Source: Sphingobium aromaticiconvertens (GTDB lineage: Bacteria; Pseudomonadota; Alphaproteobacteria; Sphingomonadales; Sphingomonadaceae). From it: 64,000 bases of DNA. The translations under genes and the position numbers were made by a program. Every line of letters starts with the position of its first letter. Position 1 is the stretch's first letter. Below are positions 60,246 to 64,000 of the stretch, one piece after another. A model generated the notes under the pieces. That model saw nothing but the letters and a program-made list of their open reading frames with translations, ran no database searches and was not told where the DNA came from. Location of the stretch: positions 1 through 64,000 of the forward strand of contig NZ_JBANRJ010000001.1 in assembly GCF_037154075.1 (NCBI RefSeq), given 5' to 3'.

Positions 60246-61354
60246 TTCACCCCATGTTACCGGGCACGACCCATGACGAGACCGCCGCCCAATTGTTCGT
60301 CCGTGATTTCAAGCTGTTCCTGGCCGAGGGCGTGGAACCCGGCCACCGTGCGCGGGCCGAACAGCTCGATCCGGGCGTGAGAATCAATGCGCGCGTCGAA
60401 ACGGTCTATCAGAAGCTCCATGACGATGAAGGGTTCCGGGCCTGGGCGAGCCTGCGCCGCACGTCGCAGGAGATGCTGTGGGCGAGCGTCAGCGAGAGCG
60501 TGGCGCGGCAGGCGGACGCATTGGAAGCGCTGGCCGCCGCCGCCCCGGATATGGGATCGCTGACGCTCGATCCCGATTTTGTGCAGCCCGACTATCTGGA
60601 AGCCGGTGACGTCCATCTGATGCCGGGCGGCTATGCCCATGACGATGGGACTGTGTTGCAGGGCGCGGTGATGGATCGCGGGGGCGCGGTCTATATGCTG
60701 GGGCGCAATGGTGGCCTGATGAACGATGTACGCGGGCACACGGTCGCGGCGCATGTCTTTGCGCTATATCCTGACCTTGAACCTGGCCATATCCTGGAAC
60801 TGGGTTGCGGCGTTGGTGCAAGCCTGATCCCCGTCGCGGCCGCCTTTCCCGACGCAAAGGTCCATGGGATAGACGTTGGCGCGGCGATGCTGCGCTATGC
60901 ACTGGCCCGTGCGCGGCATCTGAGCACAAGCGTGCATCTGGTCCAGGGCAATGTCGAACAGGCCCCCTTCCCCGACGCTAGCTTCAACTTCGTATTCTCC
61001 AGCGTGCTGCTGCATGAAACATCGCCTACGGCGATCACCCGCATCATCGCCGAAAGTCACCGGCTGCTGAAGCCCGGCGGGGTCGTCGTCCATCTTGAAG
61101 TGCCCAATCGTTATGACGAGCTGGACCTGTGGGGCAAGATACGAGGCGAGATCGAAGCCGATTACAACAATGAGCCAAACTGGAAGGCCGCGATCAGTGC
61201 CGACTATCGCGCGTTGCTGGCGCAGGCGGGATTTGAGGATATCGCTGTCGGCTATCAGGCGGCGACATCGGCGCCGGCGCGGGGCGCGGGCGGTTTTTCG
61301 GAGAAATCGATGGGCACTTTCCGCTCCTGGTTCGTTGCGTCGGCGCGTAAATAG
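60242..61354 (+). CDS. SAM-dependent methyltransferase, module B
   Basis: 370 residues. A ~180-residue N-terminal domain (...QPDYLEAGDVHLMPGGYAHD) precedes the class I fold: HILELGCGVGASLIPVAAAF, VHGIDVGAAMLRYALARARH, FNFVFSSVLLHETSPTAITR, LKPGGVVVHLEVPN. Motifs are intact, so it should be an active SAM methyltransferase. Same organisation as module A, including a co-translated small protein. Followed by an MFS transporter after 9 bp. Confidence 0.85.
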   Translation: MIHPMLPGTTHDETAAQLFVRDFKLFLAEGVEPGHRARAEQLDPGVRINARVETVYQKLHDDEGFRAWASLRRTSQEMLWASVSESVARQADALEALAAAAPDMGSLTLDPDFVQPDYLEAGDVHLMPGGYAHDDGTVLQGAVMDRGGAVYMLGRNGGLMNDVRGHTVAAHVFALYPDLEPGHILELGCGVGASLIPVAAAFPDAKVHGIDVGAAMLRYALARARHLSTSVHLVQGNVEQAPFPDASFNFVFSSVLLHETSPTAITRIIAESHRLLKPGGVVVHLEVPNRYDELDLWGKIRGEIEADYNNEPNWKAAISADYRALLAQAGFEDIAVGYQAATSAPARGAGGFSEKSMGTFRSWFVASARK

Positions 61355-61363
61355 GGACGCGCT

Positions 61364-62545
61364 GTGCCAGGGTTGAGCGATAGCCGGACGCGAAACCGGG
61401 GGCGGAGGGTCGCGCCGCTTGTGGTCGGCGCCGCTACCTTCATGCAGGCATTCGACAGCAGCGCGATCATCGTCGCCTTGCCTGCCATGGCGCGCGATTT
61501 CGGTGCACCAATATTGTCTCTCAACCTGGTCGTGGTCGCCTATCTGGTTGCCGCCACTGCGGCCTTGCCGGCCTGCGGATGGGCGGCGGATCGTTTTGGC
61601 GCACGGCGCGTATTTCTGTTCGCAGTAGCGGGATTTGGATTGTCCTCGCTCGCCGCCATGCTCGCGCCCAGCTTTAGCTGGCTGATAGCAGCGCGAATCA
61701 TCCAGGGCTGCATGGGCGCGTTACTGCTGCCGGTTGGCCGGATCATCGTGCTGCGATCCGTGCCGCGTCGGGAATTCGTCAGCGCATTGGCGATGCTGAG
61801 TCTGCCGATCATGCTAGGGCCATTGCTGGGTCCGACGGTTGGCGGACTCGTTGTTACCGCCGGGTCATGGCGTTGGTTGTTTGCGATCAACATATTAGTG
61901 TCGATCGCCGGGCTGTTCGCTGTGCGCCACTATGTTGAGGACCTGCCGGGCGAAGATCCCCGGCCGCTCGATATGGTCGGGCTGCCCCTGATCGCCGCAG
62001 CGCTGATCGGAATCAGCTCTGGCATTACCGCGTTCACTCACCAAGGCACGTCGCCCGCTGTGGCCGCGCTGCTGCTGGCCGCGGGGCTTGCCTGCGCCGC
62101 GCTTTATGGCTGGCACGGGCGTCGGCATCCCCAGCCGGTGCTGGACCTTCGAATATTCCGCGTGCCATTGCTCGCCGCGACCAATGTGGGCGGGCTGTTC
62201 CAGCGGATGCTGGTCGGTGCTGCGCCCTTCCTTCTAACGATGCTGTTTCAGCCGGGGTTGGGACTGGATGCGGCAACTAGCGGCGGACTGATCTTCGCGA
62301 GCGCATTCGGCGCAATTCTGGGTCGGTGGCTGCTCCCGCCCCTGATCGCCCGTTTCGGGTTTCGCACCTTCCTGATCGGCAACAGTCTGGTGATGGCGCT
62401 GTCGATGGCGGTCTGCGCGTGGATCGACGCGGAGACGCCCTATGCGGTGATTATTATCATCCTGTTCCTGCAAGGGTTGATCCGCGCGGTGCAGTTGATG
62501 GGGCTGTCCGCCGTCAGCACCAATGGCACAGATTTGAGGTTGTAA
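61364..62545 (+). pseudogene. DHA2-type MFS transporter truncated by an IS3-family element
   Basis: 393 residues from a GTG start. Helix 1 APLVVGAATFMQAFDSSAII, VALPAMARDFGAPILSLNLV, motif A-like AADRFGARRVFLFAVAGFG, and motif C-like IMLGPLLGPTVGGLVV identify a 14-helix DHA2 drug/metabolite transporter. These usually run to 450-500 residues. Here the last native codons (NGTD...) run into the left end of the IS element, which supplies the stop codon TAA at 62543-62545. It probably exported or imported a pathway compound; it may no longer work. Confidence 0.75.
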
Positions 62546-62589
62546 ATTAAGGAGGGTTTGGGCTTCGTCGTAGTGACGAAGGAACGAAG

Positions 62590-62976
62590 ATGAAGCCCAA
62601 ACCCTCCTTGAAAAATTCGCCGACAAAGGCCCCTGCTGAGCGTGTTGTGAAGGATATCCGGCGGCAGACCCGGCGCCATTTCTCAGCCGAAGACAAGATC
62701 CGTATTGTGCTGGACGGTCTGCGCGGCGAGGACAGCATCGCCGAGTTGTGCCGCAAGGAAGGCATTGCCCAAAGCCTGTATTACACCTGGTCGAAGGAGT
62801 TCATGGAAGCGGGCAAGCGGCGCCTGGCCGGTGACACCGCCCGTGCTGCGACCACTGGCGAGGTGCAGGATCTGCGCCGCGAGGCCCGTGCCCTGAAGGA
62901 ATGCGTGGCCGACCTGACGCTGGAAAACCGCCTGCTTAAAAAAAGCATGATCGCGGATGGGGGCGACGACGAATGA
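62590..62976 (+). CDS. IS3-family transposase OrfA
   Basis: 128 residues: helix-turn-helix (FSAEDKIRIVLDGLRGEDSI, AELCRKEGIAQSLYYTW) and a leucine-zipper-like coiled coil (VQDLRREARALKECVADLTL, ENRLLKKSM). An A7G run at 62938-62945 near the end and an open -1 frame leading into OrfB suggest programmed frameshifting to an OrfAB fusion; the OrfB ATG also overlaps the OrfA stop. The first codons lie within an 18-bp inverted repeat (62549-62566 / 62592-62609). Confidence 0.9.
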   Translation: MKPKPSLKNSPTKAPAERVVKDIRRQTRRHFSAEDKIRIVLDGLRGEDSIAELCRKEGIAQSLYYTWSKEFMEAGKRRLAGDTARAATTGEVQDLRREARALKECVADLTLENRLLKKSMIADGGDDE

Positions 62977-63953
62977 GGTATCCCGCATCCGAAAAGCTCG
63001 AGATCATCCGGATCGTCGAGCAGTCGCACCTGCCCGCCAAGCACACGCTGGACAAACTCGGCATCCCCCGCCGGACGTTCTACCGCTGGTACGATCGCTT
63101 CGTCGAAGGCGGGCCGGAGGCGCTGGAAGATCGGCCATCGGCGCCGAGTCGGGTGTGGAACCGCATCGGCGACGATATCCAGGGCCAGATCGTCGAGATG
63201 GCGCTGGATTACAGCGAGCTGTCACCGCGCGAACTGGCGGTGCGCTTCACCGACGAGAAGCGCTACTTCGTGTCGGAGGCCACCGTTTACCGCCTGTTGA
63301 AGGCCCACGATCTGATTACCAGTCCGGCCTATGTGGTGATCAAGGCCGCCGATCGCTTCCATACCCAGACCACGCGTCCGAACGAGATGTGGCAGACCGA
63401 TTTTACCTACTTCAAGATCATCGGGTGGGGCTGGATGTACCTGTCGACCGTGCTCGACGACTTCTCGCGCTACATTATCGCCTGGAAACTGTGCACCAAC
63501 ATGCGCGCCGAGGATGTCACCGACACGCTGGACCTGGCCCTTAAGGCTTCCGGCTGCGACAGCGCCACCGTGCTGCACAAGCCCAGGCTGCTCAGCGATA
63601 ACGGCCCCAGCTACATCGCGGGCGAACTGGCGGAATACATCGATGCCCAGAAGATGAGCCATGTACGCGGCGCTCCGATGCACCCCCAGACCCAAGGCAA
63701 GATCGAGCGCTGGCACCAAACCCTGAAAAACCGCATCCTGCTGGAAAACTACTTCCTGCCCGGCGACCTTGAGGCCCAGATCGAGGCCTTCGTCGAGCAT
63801 TACAACAACCAGCGTTACCACGAGAGCCTGAACAACGTGACGCCCGCCGACGCCTACCTCGGCAGGGCTCCCGCCATCATCAAACAGCGCGAAAGGATCA
63901 AGCGAAAGACCATCGAATATCGGCGCTTGCAACACCGCAGGCTCGCCGCTTAA
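62973..63953 (+). CDS. IS3-family transposase OrfB (DDE integrase fold)
   Basis: 326 residues: helix-turn-helix (HTLDKLGIPRRTFYRWYDRF), HTH_21-like region, and the rve catalytic core with Asp in MWQTDFTYFKIIGWG, Asp in RLLSDNGPSYIAGELAEY and Glu in GKIERWHQTLKNRI, spaced as in retroviral integrases. The C-terminal YNNQRYHESLNNVTPADAY is characteristic of IS3 OrfB. Intact. Confidence 0.93.
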   Translation: MRYPASEKLEIIRIVEQSHLPAKHTLDKLGIPRRTFYRWYDRFVEGGPEALEDRPSAPSRVWNRIGDDIQGQIVEMALDYSELSPRELAVRFTDEKRYFVSEATVYRLLKAHDLITSPAYVVIKAADRFHTQTTRPNEMWQTDFTYFKIIGWGWMYLSTVLDDFSRYIIAWKLCTNMRAEDVTDTLDLALKASGCDSATVLHKPRLLSDNGPSYIAGELAEYIDAQKMSHVRGAPMHPQTQGKIERWHQTLKNRILLENYFLPGDLEAQIEAFVEHYNNQRYHESLNNVTPADAYLGRAPAIIKQRERIKRKTIEYRRLQHRRLAA

Positions 63954-64000
63954 CATCAACCCCAAGACGAGGCCCGCACTCCGCTAATTTACGACGCGAC

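Larger units (their letters stand above)
62541..63994 (+). mobile_element. IS3-family element (about 1.45 kb)
   Basis: Left end GTAAATTAAGGAGGG and, on the other strand, right end GTAAATTAGCGGAGT are related terminal inverted repeats. The element carries OrfA and OrfB of the IS3 type. The right end is only 6-7 bp from the window end, so the target duplication cannot be confirmed. The exact outer base at each end is uncertain by 1-2 bp. Confidence 0.82.

Noticed and set aside
1-64000. CRISPR arrays, rRNA genes, riboswitches
   Set aside because: No regularly spaced repeats, no rRNA sequence and no riboswitch core that I could recognise.

Overview
The window looks like chromosomal DNA of a GC-rich alphaproteobacterium, most likely a member of the Sphingomonadaceae (Sphingobium / Novosphingobium / Sphingopyxis type). 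This is inferred from gene families and layout, not from a marker gene: many TonB-dependent receptors, a CpdR regulator, a class II DAHP synthase, a MucR/Ros homologue, a psp operon driven by a sigma-54 promoter, and abundant catabolic oxygenases.

Region 1 (1-8.2 kb): a nucleosidase, a RES-Xre toxin-antitoxin pair with its own promoter/operator, the N-terminal stump of an iron-type TonB receptor, the first copy of an 845-bp IS5-family element, a methyltransferase, and a LysR / aldo-keto reductase / MFS efflux unit.

Region 2 (8.2-28.4 kb) is the conserved backbone: TonB receptor + PhoD phosphatase, LysR + MFS, an acyltransferase, the envelope-stress operon pspA-B-C with three extra PspB-like genes and divergent pspF, cysS, class II DAHP synthase, a PAS-GGDEF cyclase, N-formylglutamate amidohydrolase, cpdR, feoAB and ssb.

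Region 3 (28.4-38.5 kb) is an iron-uptake area scarred by insertion sequences. Two identical direct IS5-family copies flank a decayed siderophore receptor. An intact siderophore receptor and a divergent PepSY-type reductase operon share a Fur-like box. Then come a broken CGNR zinc-finger gene, an AraC regulator and an SRPBCC protein.

Region 4 (38.57 kb to the end) looks accessory. It opens with a 48-bp 3' fragment of tRNA-Gln (a typical integrase scar), then a ParDE pair and a mucR gene split by a 1.3-kb IS5-family element in a way that excision would restore exactly. From 42.1 to 62.5 kb lies a large catabolic locus: FAD monooxygenase, Asp/Glu-racemase-like enzyme, NodB/PuuE-type cyclic amidase, PEP-mutase/isocitrate-lyase-type lyase, isochorismatase-type amidase, two alpha/beta hydrolases, two M24 creatinase-like proteins, a TauD/TfdA dioxygenase, two flavin monooxygenases, a TonB receptor, a LysR regulator, an MFS transporter cut off by an IS3-family element, and two copies of a translationally coupled methyltransferase + small-protein pair.

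Taken together, the right-hand locus reads as uptake (TonB receptor, MFS), oxidative attack (FAD, FMN and Fe/2-oxoglutarate oxygenases) and hydrolysis of amide/imide bonds to a C4-type acid. The substrate cannot be named from sequence. The twin methyltransferase/small-protein modules and several hydrolases with non-standard catalytic positions are the best candidates for undescribed biochemistry.
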